This document shows, piece by piece, positions 1-4,686 of a DNA stretch of 5,280 nt. The position numbers and the translations under genes were made by a program. Each line of letters opens with the position of its first letter. Position 1 is the first letter of the stretch. The stretch is from Chloroflexota bacterium (GTDB taxonomy: Bacteria; Chloroflexota; Anaerolineae; Caldilineales; Caldilineaceae): the NCBI GenBank assembly GCA_003577005.1, contig QEUW01000650.1, positions 1 to 5,280 of the forward strand, written 5' to 3'. A model generated the notes under the pieces. It was not told the origin of the DNA. It did no database searches and worked only from the letters and a program-made list of their open reading frames with translations.

Positions 1-208
1 AAACCGGCGGCACCGTGCGGATCTGCGGGTCATCCTTGAGCGCGGTCGTCACCATCCAGTAGAGCGGGAAGATCCATGTGAATGCCAACAGGATCAACGC
101 GATATATTTGGCTGCGGAGGTGAGGGCATTGAGCCGGGCCGCGCTGCGTACCCGCACCTGCGCCGGCGGCTTGGCTGTGGTCGAAACGGTTTGGCTGGCT
201 GTTGTCAT
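1..208 (-). CDS. Carbohydrate ABC transporter permease, MalG/UgpE type (N-terminal part, cut by window edge)
   Basis: Inner-membrane permease subunit of a binding-protein-dependent sugar importer; it would pair with the permease encoded just upstream. Only the first 69 codons are in the window. The reading shows a short polar N-terminus rich in Thr, Ala, Lys and Arg (MTTASQTVS at the start), then one hydrophobic segment at about residues 35-51 (KYIALILLAFTWIFPLYWM), followed by the MVTTALK stretch. A first membrane helix ending in FPLYWM followed by a short S/T-x-K segment is typical of MalG-like proteins (COG0395). The start is well fixed: the ATG at 208-206 overlaps the TGA of the preceding permease gene at 207-205 (ATGA), the usual arrangement for translational coupling of the two permeases. 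The EAA loop that contacts the ATPase lies beyond the window. The family call is firm; the substrate is unknown. Confidence 0.88.
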   Translation of the reverse strand, partial: MTTASQTVSTTAKPPAQVRVRSAARLNALTSAAKYIALILLAFTWIFPLYWMVTTALKDDPQIRTVPPV

Positions 209-1137
209 TTCTCACCCCCGTAGTAGACCCAGCGCGCCGACGTGCTAAAGAGGATCATGGTAAAGACCAAGATGATCACCAACAGAATCCAGGCCATGGC
301 CGAGGCCTTGCCCATGCTCAGTTGGATAAAGGCATTACGGTAGAGACTCATCACATAGAGTTCGGTCGATTTCATCGGCCCACCCTGGGTCAAGAGCCAG
401 GGCAGTGTAAACTCCTGAAAAGCCGTAATCAACCCGATGATGGTGTTAAAGAGGATCACCGGTGTACAGAGCGGCACGGTGACATTCCAAAACTTGTGCC
501 AGGCATTGGCCCCATCCACCGTGGCGGCCTCGTAGAGCGAGCGCGGCACATCCTGCAACGCGGCCAGATAGATGACCACCGCAGCGCCCTGCGCCCAGAC
601 ATAGATCATCACCAGGGTCGGTTTGGAAAGGTCGGGGCTAGAAAGAAAGGGAATGGTGGGCATCTCAAAGGTCTTCAAGATGCCGTTGACTGCGCCGTAT
701 TGGGTGTTCAACAAAAATAGCCAGACCATCGCCGTACAGACTGCCGGCACAATAGCCGGGATGTAGATGATCGAGCGAAAGACCGCCCGCCCCTGCACAT
801 CGGTATTCAATAGGTTGGCGATAAAAAAGGCCACCGCCGCCCCCAGCGGCACACCCAACAGGACATAGTAGAAGGTGTTCCAGATCACGGTCCAAAAATC
901 CGGATCATTAGTGAAGAGCCTGACGTAATTCTCCGCCCCAATAAAGCGCGGCTCGCCAATCAAATCATAGCGAGTAAAGCTATAATAGAGGGACATCGCC
1001 AGCGGGATGACCGCCAGAAAGATAAACCCAATCAACCAGGGCGAGATAAACAACAGACCCAAGAGCTGATTGCGCCGTTCCCGCCGAGTCATGCCACTGG
1101 TTTGCCTTTGGTTGCCAGAGGCCGTCGCCACTGCCAT
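205..1137 (-). CDS. Carbohydrate ABC transporter permease, MalF/UgpA type
   Basis: Inner-membrane channel subunit of a sugar ABC importer (COG1175-like), 310 residues, a normal length for the short UgpA/LacF type that lacks MalF's large periplasmic loop. Visible features: a basic cytoplasmic start (RRERR at 18-22), a first membrane helix at about 26-52, further hydrophobic segments at about 87-110, 123-143, 174-194, 223-245 and 278-299, and the ATPase-contacting EAA loop at 203-223, which begins EAATVDGANAW and ends in VPL as expected. The start at 1137 is preferred because AGGGGGT lies about 6 nt upstream (about 1142-1149); an internal Met at residue 16 is a possible alternative with no good ribosome binding site. 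It follows the binding-protein gene after 95 nt that hold a large hairpin and overlaps the next permease by 4 nt, so the three form one operon. No ATPase gene is seen; a shared or distant one may serve the system. Confidence 0.95.
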   Translation of the reverse strand: MAVATASGNQRQTSGMTRRERRNQLLGLLFISPWLIGFIFLAVIPLAMSLYYSFTRYDLIGEPRFIGAENYVRLFTNDPDFWTVIWNTFYYVLLGVPLGAAVAFFIANLLNTDVQGRAVFRSIIYIPAIVPAVCTAMVWLFLLNTQYGAVNGILKTFEMPTIPFLSSPDLSKPTLVMIYVWAQGAAVVIYLAALQDVPRSLYEAATVDGANAWHKFWNVTVPLCTPVILFNTIIGLITAFQEFTLPWLLTQGGPMKSTELYVMSLYRNAFIQLSMGKASAMAWILLVIILVFTMILFSTSARWVYYGGEK

Positions 1138-1153
1138 CGCTACCCCCTGTTTC

Positions 1154-1229
1154 GATTTTGGATTTTTGATTTTAGATTTGGGAGGCTTGACCGGCCAATC
1201 CCAAATCCAAAGTCAAATATCCAAAATTC
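1154..1229 (-). repeat. Long imperfect inverted repeat made of a 7-bp unit, between binding-protein and permease genes
   Basis: The arms are 1154-1183 and 1199-1229, with a loop of about 15 nt at 1184-1198. The arms match at 27 of 30 positions with one extra base in the right arm. The left arm is four tandem 7-mers of the form GATTTTN (GATTTTG, GATTTTT, GATTTTA, GATTTGG), and the right arm is their degenerate complement, so the structure has a 7-bp period. In the transcript it would form a long AU-rich stem beginning 3 nt after the binding-protein stop codon (TGA, 1235-1233) and ending 16 nt before the permease start codon. Known parallel: the REP hairpin between malE and malF in Escherichia coli protects the upstream message and helps give more binding protein than permease. 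A similar role here is inference. The absence of a U-run argues against a classical terminator. It may also be a copy of a dispersed repeat family. Confidence 0.8.
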
Positions 1230-1232
1230 ACA

Positions 1233-2600
1233 TCAACCCAGTCCTTGCGCCTCAAACTCGTCCACGGCGCGGCGTTGTAGTTCGGCAGCGCCCTGCTCGC
1301 CGGTCATCTGGCCGCGGGCGATGAGGTCGCGGATCTCATCCAACTGCGACTTGACAAACCAGTGGATCGGGCAGCGCCGCAGCAGATACCACTCGGATGC
1401 CTCGGCTTCGGAGTCCACATAGAATTTCAGACCAGGGTAGGCTTCGGCGTCTACCGTGGGGATAAATTCGCGCACCGGGTGGATCCACCCGACTTCGGCA
1501 AAGATGATCTCGCAGGCTTTGACCGTGTTGAAGAACTCGCCCAGCTTGAAGGCGCCCTCATGATTCTTGCCATCTTTGAGGATCTGCACAAAGTGGGCAT
1601 TCACTGCCTGCATCTTCGTCCCGCGCCGCTCCTCAGAGACGGGCGCCCAACTGGCCTGGTTGTATTGAGCAATTTCTGGCCGGTTGATCATGGCCTCACC
1701 GGGGTGCCAGTACCCTTCGATGATCATCGTCTGCACGCCGGCCTCAAAGGCCGCGCCCCAGGCACCCTGACCCTGCACCTGGCGCAGACCGGCAAACTGG
1801 TCCGGGCCAGCAAAGCGAATAAACTCGGCAGCCGTGTCCAGATAAGCGGCCACGCGCTCGTCGTCTAGGCGGAACTCCTTGGTCTGTTCATCGTACCACT
1901 TGACGCCAAAGGAAGCTGCGCCAAAGTCCACGTCACCGCCCATGGCGTCGCCCGGGTCAAGCCCCATCTGGAGCAGATTGCCTGCATCGTCCTTGAGGGT
2001 CATGGCCTCGTGCCACTCAAAGGTCTCGGCCCAGGTTGTGGGCGGGGCGCTTGGGTCGAGACCCGCTTTTTCAGCGGCGTCAGCGTTATAGTTGAGCCCC
2101 CACTGCACATAGCTTTCAATGCCAGGGACGCCGATCTGCTGGCCATCGAAGAAGGAGTATTCCCACACCCAGTCCAACATTTTTTCCTTCTGGACGATGC
2201 TGCTGGCTGCGATCATATCCTGGACCGCAATCGCCGCACCGCGCGCAAAGTAATTGGGATAGTCATGGTTCGAGTGGCAATCGGGCGGGTTGCCACCGGC
2301 GATGGAAGTCAGCATGGCCTCGTCGTTGACGGCGCCTCTGTATTCCAACGTCACGTCGCCCATATGCGCCTGCCACTCTTCGCTTTCAACGAACTTGGCA
2401 ATGGCCGGGTCAAGATTGCTCCAGTTTGTCCAGTAGCTGAGGGTGCTGGCTGCGGCCGCGGGGGCAGCTTCGCCACTCTGGGTGCTGGCGGCACCCTCAC
2501 CAGACGGGGCCGCCGGGGCGCAGGCGCTTAGGGCAGCGACGCCACCCACCAGTGCGCTAAACTTCAAAAAGTGACGGCGACTGAGATTGCTCTTCATCAT
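1233..2600 (-). CDS. Extracellular sugar-binding lipoprotein of an ABC importer (family 1 solute-binding protein)
   Basis: Captures a sugar or sugar derivative outside the cytoplasmic membrane and delivers it to the two permeases encoded downstream (COG1653/UgpB-like). At 455 residues it has the usual family length. The N-terminus carries a Tat-like signal, SRRHFLK at 7-13, then a hydrophobic stretch and a lipobox LSAC with the acylated Cys at 27. A low-complexity Ala/Pro/Ser/Gly/Glu linker runs to about residue 53 before the folded domain begins at LSYWTNWSN. Family-like stretches follow: GGNPPD, the VPGIESYVQWGLNYNADAAEKAG region, and a C-terminal helical part. Two adjacent ATGs occur (2600 and 2597). 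AAAGGAGAT at 2618-2610 leaves about 10-11 nt to the first ATG and three more to the second, so the first is favoured. It heads the operon and has its own promoter and leader. Ligand specificity cannot be inferred. Confidence 0.96.
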   Translation of the reverse strand: MMKSNLSRRHFLKFSALVGGVAALSACAPAAPSGEGAASTQSGEAAPAAAASTLSYWTNWSNLDPAIAKFVESEEWQAHMGDVTLEYRGAVNDEAMLTSIAGGNPPDCHSNHDYPNYFARGAAIAVQDMIAASSIVQKEKMLDWVWEYSFFDGQQIGVPGIESYVQWGLNYNADAAEKAGLDPSAPPTTWAETFEWHEAMTLKDDAGNLLQMGLDPGDAMGGDVDFGAASFGVKWYDEQTKEFRLDDERVAAYLDTAAEFIRFAGPDQFAGLRQVQGQGAWGAAFEAGVQTMIIEGYWHPGEAMINRPEIAQYNQASWAPVSEERRGTKMQAVNAHFVQILKDGKNHEGAFKLGEFFNTVKACEIIFAEVGWIHPVREFIPTVDAEAYPGLKFYVDSEAEASEWYLLRRCPIHWFVKSQLDEIRDLIARGQMTGEQGAAELQRRAVDEFEAQGLG

Positions 2601-2757
2601 AACGGGGAGATCTCCTTTGGAACTTTGGTTTGACAGACAAACTGCGCCCGGTGCGCAGCCAAAGCTTCACTGGCCAATCAGCATGGGGGAGACCAAAGCG
2701 CTGAGGCGCGTTCATTGCAGCGACAATTATTCGAAGTGCAACGGGTGCAGCGGTTTG
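2601..2757 (-). promoter_or_regulatory. Long 5' leader of the sugar-transport operon with several small stem-loops
   Basis: If transcription starts about 7 nt after the -10 at 2764-2769, the leader is roughly 157 nt. It holds a perfect 6-bp stem with a 5-nt loop (CTGCGC/GCGCAG, 2642-2658), an adjacent 5-bp stem with a 5-nt loop (GTTTG/CAAAC, 2628-2642, sharing one base with the first), and a perfect 10-bp palindrome GGAGATCTCC at 2606-2615 that overlaps the ribosome binding site AAAGGAGAT. Pairing across that palindrome, or with nearby bases, could mask the ribosome binding site. I recognise no known riboswitch class and see no protein-coding gene in this stretch. The structures are read directly; any regulatory role is inference. 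Confidence 0.4.
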
Positions 2758-2771
2758 GCCGCTATGATAGC
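2749..2771. promoter_or_regulatory. Overlapping palindromes at the -10 and start region of the sugar operon promoter (operator candidate)
   Basis: Two inverted repeats overlap: AGCGG/CCGCT with a 5-nt centre at 2749-2763, near the expected transcription start, and GCTAT/ATAGC with a single central base at 2761-2771, covering the -10 hexamer. A third, weaker one (GCAC/GTGC, 9 nt apart, 2770-2786) fills the spacer between -10 and -35. A repressor of the LacI or GntR type commonly controls such sugar operons by binding palindromes here, but no regulator gene is present in the window, so this is only a candidate. Confidence 0.3.
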
Positions 2772-2792
2772 ACCGGTCACACGTGCTGTCAA
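2764..2792 (-). promoter_or_regulatory. Sigma-70-type promoter for the sugar ABC transporter operon
   Basis: Read on the minus strand: -35 TTGACA (2792-2787, perfect consensus), spacer of exactly 17 nt (2786-2770), -10 TATCAT (2769-2764, 5 of 6 consensus bases). It points towards the binding-protein gene, with a predicted start near 2757. It lies back to back with the promoter at 2825-2854; both -35 elements are embedded in the same 9-mer GCTTTGACA in opposite orientation. Not experimentally shown. Confidence 0.7.
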
Positions 2793-2824
2793 AGCAGGCG
2801 CTATTATGAAGTCGCCAAGTCGCT

Positions 2825-2854
2825 TTGACAAAGTATCGTAGAGCGATTTATGAT
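2825..2854 (+). promoter_or_regulatory. Sigma-70-type promoter for the DUF4258/DUF2283 module
   Basis: -35 TTGACA (2825-2830, perfect), 18-nt spacer (2831-2848), -10 TATGAT (2849-2854, 5 of 6). The predicted start is near 2861. The -10 covers the ATG at 2850, so that ATG cannot be the translation start of a transcript made here. This moves the DUF4258 start to a downstream codon, best the GTG at 2910. It may also feed the DUF2283, epimerase and oxidoreductase genes, since no other clear plus-strand promoter is seen before them. Confidence 0.6.
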
Positions 2855-3140
2855 GGAAAGAAAACCTAACAGCTATGGGGTAGACATTGACGACAAAGGC
2901 AAAGGCCGAGTGAAACCTATTCGTTTCCCCCAACATGCTCTCGATCAAGCCCGCTTGCGTGGTGCAACACGTGACGAGATTGCGGAGACGATAGCGACAA
3001 CAACCTGGGCTGTCGCAAGACGAGGCCGATTGTGCAGGCGCGTAAGGTATTTGCGTACGGCCTTGCTTCACCGATCAACGGCAAGATTTACCCTTCCAAG
3101 TCGATTCATGTTATCTTTGTAGACGAGCCGACTGAACTGA

Positions 3141-3285
3141 TAGTAGTTCGACAACGTTACATTTCGATAAGACCTCCGGGAGGTGACCGGATGAATGCTC
3201 GACGAATCAGGTTGTCTCCGGTCACCTCCCGGAGGTCGGCCCACCTCGCATGCGCCAATTTAACGTTGTACGTTGTCGTAGTAGT
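3141..3285. repeat. 7-bp target-site duplication TAGTAGT bracketing the inserted element
   Basis: TAGTAGT occurs at 3141-3147 and again at 3279-3285, exactly 138 bp apart, on either side of the palindromic element. Removing one copy and the element joins GAACTGATAGTAGT to CACAGTC, which reads ELIVVTVLVYYH and stop, a typical DUF4258 ending. The intact reconstruction is strong support for a true insertion. The duplication could be scored as 6 bp (AGTAGT) if one extra base is assigned to the element. Confidence 0.75.
3148..3278. mobile_element. 131-bp MITE-like palindromic insertion element
   Basis: A short non-coding element with no transposase. Its ends carry inverted CGACAACGT: 3149-3157 at the left, complement at 3270-3278 at the right. 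The right end also has a tandem second copy of ACAACGT, so the match extends imperfectly inward (TTACATT against TTAAATT). The core is a perfect 21-bp inverted repeat, 3171-3191 and 3217-3237, around a 25-nt loop. Each 21-bp arm contains its own palindrome, ACCTCC/GGAGGT with a single central base, so a cruciform with side hairpins is possible. Flanked by TAGTAGT on both sides. With the duplication it adds 138 bp, a multiple of 3, and carries no stop in the host frame. It was presumably moved in trans by a transposase encoded elsewhere; the family is not recognised. Confidence 0.78.
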
Positions 3286-3325
3286 CACAGTCTTGGTCTA
3301 CTACCATTGACCATCCTGCGGTTGC

Positions 3326-3382
3326 TTTGAAGACCGGAGTTTGCGGAGCAGCTTGCTCCTTCAGATAACTCCGGTCTTCAAA
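3326..3382. repeat. Perfect 16-bp inverted repeat with nested inner hairpin
   Basis: Arms TTTGAAGACCGGAGTT (3326-3341) and its exact complement (3367-3382) enclose 25 nt that hold a second stem, GGAGCA/TGCTCC (3345-3350 and 3354-3359) with a 3-nt loop. It starts 15 nt after the DUF4258 pseudogene stop and ends 33 nt before the DUF2283 start codon. No U-run follows, so a standard intrinsic terminator is unlikely. The arms share GACCGGA with the element at 3148-3278, but the ends differ, and I see no flanking duplication. It may be a separate palindromic repeat or an RNA structure affecting DUF2283 expression. Confidence 0.7.
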
Positions 3383-3402
3383 CAGAGAAAGATAGTAGTG
3401 CT

Positions 3403-3408
3403 AAAGGA
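3403..3408 (+). promoter_or_regulatory. Ribosome binding site that fixes the DUF2283 start
   Basis: AAAGGA lies 7 nt upstream of the ATG at 3416. It rules out the longer reading that would begin inside the palindrome at 3341, whose extra N-terminal residues have no family similarity. Confidence 0.75.
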
Positions 3409-3415
3409 AACCAAT

Positions 3416-3658
3416 ATGAAGATCTATTATGACGAAGAAGTGGACGCGCTTTACATTGAATTTCGTCCCCTTGCCGATGGCACTGCCGAGGTGCGCCCGT
3501 TGACCGATGAGGTGATCGCAAATTACGGACCTGATGGGCGACTGGCGGGCATGGAAATCCTAGGTTTCAGCCACTTTTTGGAGCAATCAGTAGGACGCTC
3601 TGTTCTCGAGTTCACACCGGTCTGGTCTCGCCCTGCGGCGTCTCTGCAGACTGCCTAA
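3416..3658 (+). CDS. DUF2283-family small protein (candidate antitoxin-like partner of DUF4258)
   Basis: An 80-residue protein beginning MKIYYDEEVDALYIEF, the hallmark N-terminus of DUF2283 (COG5428-type small proteins), followed by a Glu-Val-Arg segment, the DEVIANYGPDGRLAGMEIL strand-turn-strand core at about 37-55, and a variable tail ending SLQTA. No signal peptide or membrane segment, so it should be cytoplasmic. The start is set by AAAGGA 7 nt upstream and by the family's N-terminus; the frame is open further upstream only because it passes through the palindrome. It lies directly after a DUF4258 gene, a pairing I recall as frequent in Chloroflexota and Cyanobacteria and suggestive of a toxin-antitoxin-like module. 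No biochemical role is established that I can name. Here the partner is broken while this gene looks intact, so it could be an orphan. It ends 41 nt before the epimerase start. Confidence 0.88.
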   Translation: MKIYYDEEVDALYIEFRPLADGTAEVRPLTDEVIANYGPDGRLAGMEILGFSHFLEQSVGRSVLEFTPVWSRPAASLQTA

Positions 3659-3699
3659 ATCGAATACCCACAAACTCACAGGAACCATTACCAGAAGCC

Positions 3700-4593
3700 A
3701 TGAAAGTACTGATCACCGGCGGCAACGGCAAACTGGCTGCCTATGTCATCCGCGCCCTGGCGCCCAATCATGAGATTGTCCTCTTTGCGCGCCACCAACC
3801 GTCTGAAGAATTTGCTCATTATCCCTGGATTCAAGGTGACCTCACCGATTTTGATGCCTGCCAGCGGGCGGTCGAAGGGGTGGACGCCATCCAACACATC
3901 GGCGCCCAACCCTGGCCCGTGGACCACCCGCAGATGCGCACCCGCGCCGAGGAGCGGGGGATCCCCTTCGACGCCACCTTCAAGACCAACATGCTCGGCA
4001 CTTACTACCTTATGCAGGCGGCAGCCGAGGCAGGCAGCGTCAAGACCGTGGTCATGGCGGGCAGCAACTGTGCGCTTGGTCACGGTTTCCGCATCAGCGG
4101 CACGTCCTTTCCCATCGAGCGGCTGCCCATCGACGAGACACACCCCACCCACCCGGAAGATTCGTACAGCTTCTCTAAGCGCGCGGGTGAGGATCTGCTG
4201 GCCAGCTACACACGCGCCTATGGCATCCGCACCTATGTGACACGCATAGCCGGTATCTGCCCGGCCGAACGGCGCCAGCAGATCGCCGACAACGCAAAAC
4301 CCGTCACGGCGTGGAGCGAATGGCTGTGGTGTTGGGTCGGCAGCGAGGATGTCGCCAGCGCCCACCAGTTGTTGATGGAAAAAGCAGATTCGCTGCCCCC
4401 TCACGATGTCTATTTTCTCAACGCCGACGACACCACCTGCCTGGAACCATCGCTCGAACTGGTGGAACGGTTCAACCCGGCGCTGTTGCCCCTGGTCGAC
4501 AAGATGGAGGGTCACCAGTCGTTCTTGAATTGCGACAAACTAAAGAAAGCGGTCGGCTGGGAACACAAGACGAGCTGGCGCGATCTGTGTTAA
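3700..4593 (+). CDS. NAD(P)-dependent epimerase/dehydratase, extended short-chain dehydrogenase family
   Basis: Cytoplasmic Rossmann-fold enzyme of 297 residues acting on a sugar, sugar nucleotide or sugar acid with NAD(P). The nucleotide-binding loop is TGGNGKLA at 6-13; the classic third Gly of TGxxGxxG is Ala13. Asp47 in GDLTD is the usual adenine-contacting residue. The NMLGTYYLMQAA helix starts at Asn97. The catalytic set is Ser122 (in VMAGSN), Tyr156 and Lys160 (YSFSK), correctly spaced. The ending, with FLNCDKLKKAVGWEHKTSW, resembles the substrate-side domain of epimerases and uronate dehydrogenases. The start at 3700 has only a weak ribosome binding site (AGAAG 2 nt away; AGGAA is 15 nt away), but no upstream in-frame start is available. 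It precedes a Gfo/Idh/MocA oxidoreductase and lies across from a sugar importer, so a role in catabolism of the imported compound is likely. Exact reaction unknown. Confidence 0.92.
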   Translation: MKVLITGGNGKLAAYVIRALAPNHEIVLFARHQPSEEFAHYPWIQGDLTDFDACQRAVEGVDAIQHIGAQPWPVDHPQMRTRAEERGIPFDATFKTNMLGTYYLMQAAAEAGSVKTVVMAGSNCALGHGFRISGTSFPIERLPIDETHPTHPEDSYSFSKRAGEDLLASYTRAYGIRTYVTRIAGICPAERRQQIADNAKPVTAWSEWLWCWVGSEDVASAHQLLMEKADSLPPHDVYFLNADDTTCLEPSLELVERFNPALLPLVDKMEGHQSFLNCDKLKKAVGWEHKTSWRDLC

Positions 4594-4605
4594 AGTAATG
4601 TGTGA

Positions 4606-4648
4606 GGTAGCCAGGTGAAAGGGGAGATTCCCTGTATACCTGTCTACC
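4606..4648 (+). repeat. Inverted repeat between the epimerase and oxidoreductase genes
   Basis: Arms GGTAGCCAGGT (4606-4616) and ACCTGTCTACC (4638-4648) pair at 10 of 11 positions around a 21-nt loop, which itself contains a short AGGG/CCCT stem (4620-4623 and 4630-4633). It starts 12 nt after the TAA of the upstream gene and ends about 26 nt before the GGAG of the next. No U-run follows. It may be an intercistronic mRNA hairpin or an operator; the sequence alone does not decide. Confidence 0.55.
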
Positions 4649-4686
4649 CAAGTACCAATATCAATCCAAGAATTGGAGAAGACTCA

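Larger units (their letters stand above)
2910..3310 (+). pseudogene. DUF4258-family small protein gene, broken by a 2-bp frameshift and a MITE-like insertion
   Basis: The first part reads (M)KPIRFPQHALDQARLRGATRD from a GTG at 2910, then an EIAETI helix and RRGRL. This is the DUF4258 pattern, with the conserved His-Ala (residues 9-10) and RG (17-18). At 3033-3034 two extra bases (TG within TTGTGCAG) shift the frame. Deleting them gives RGRLQARKVFAYG and continues through INGKIYPSK and VIFVDEPTELIVV in the frame starting at 3035. After ELIVV the frame runs through 46 foreign codons contributed by a palindromic insert plus one target copy, then resumes as VTVLVYYH and stops at 3308-3310. The repaired ancestor would be about 86 residues, the usual family size. 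The GTG start is favoured because it matches the family's N-terminus, has AAAGG about 5 nt upstream (2901-2905), and the ATG at 2850 lies inside the promoter -10. The family's function is uncharacterised; a toxin-like role beside DUF2283 is inference. Confidence 0.82.

Noticed and set aside
202..2531. Several plus-strand frames (about 202-720, 1070-1422, 1362-1868, 1879-2091, 2010-2531) opposite the transport genes
   Set aside because: All lie antisense to well-supported permease and binding-protein genes and resemble nothing known.
2787..2830. The 9-bp inverted repeat TGTCAAAGC/GCTTTGACA as a regulator-binding palindrome
   Set aside because: It is explained more simply by two divergent -35 hexamers, each preceded by GCT.
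2587..2841. An 84-codon plus-strand frame upstream of the DUF4258 gene
   Set aside because: It begins inside the binding-protein gene on the opposite strand, spans that operon's leader and promoter, and has no domain-like composition.
3027..3040. Programmed ribosomal frameshifting in the DUF4258 gene
   Set aside because: There is no slippery heptamer or typical stimulator, and a second lesion in the same gene favours simple decay.
2727..3071. A 114-codon minus-strand frame across the promoter region and the DUF4258 gene
   Set aside because: It runs through both predicted promoters and opposite recognisable DUF4258 sequence; the product is Cys-rich with no family features.
3032..3310. A separate small gene starting at GTG 3032
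   Set aside because: Its first residues continue the DUF4258 sequence broken by the 2-bp insertion, so it is the second half of the pseudogene. No ribosome binding site precedes it.
3326..3382. Rho-independent terminator after the DUF4258 pseudogene
   Set aside because: The stem is strong but is followed by CAGAGAAAG, not a U-run, on the plus strand, and the symmetry favours a palindromic repeat.
3391..3399. Third copy of GATAGTAGT downstream of the second palindrome
   Set aside because: It resembles the target duplication, but no element edge abuts it and the motif is short and low in complexity; treated as chance.
3341..3415. N-terminal extension of the DUF2283 protein back to 3341
   Set aside because: The extension is translated palindrome. 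The ATG at 3416 has a ribosome binding site and matches the family start.
3688..4515. A 275-codon open frame on the minus strand opposite the epimerase gene
   Set aside because: The plus strand encodes a clear extended SDR enzyme with all expected motifs. The minus reading has no recognisable domain and is a by-product of GC-rich codon use.
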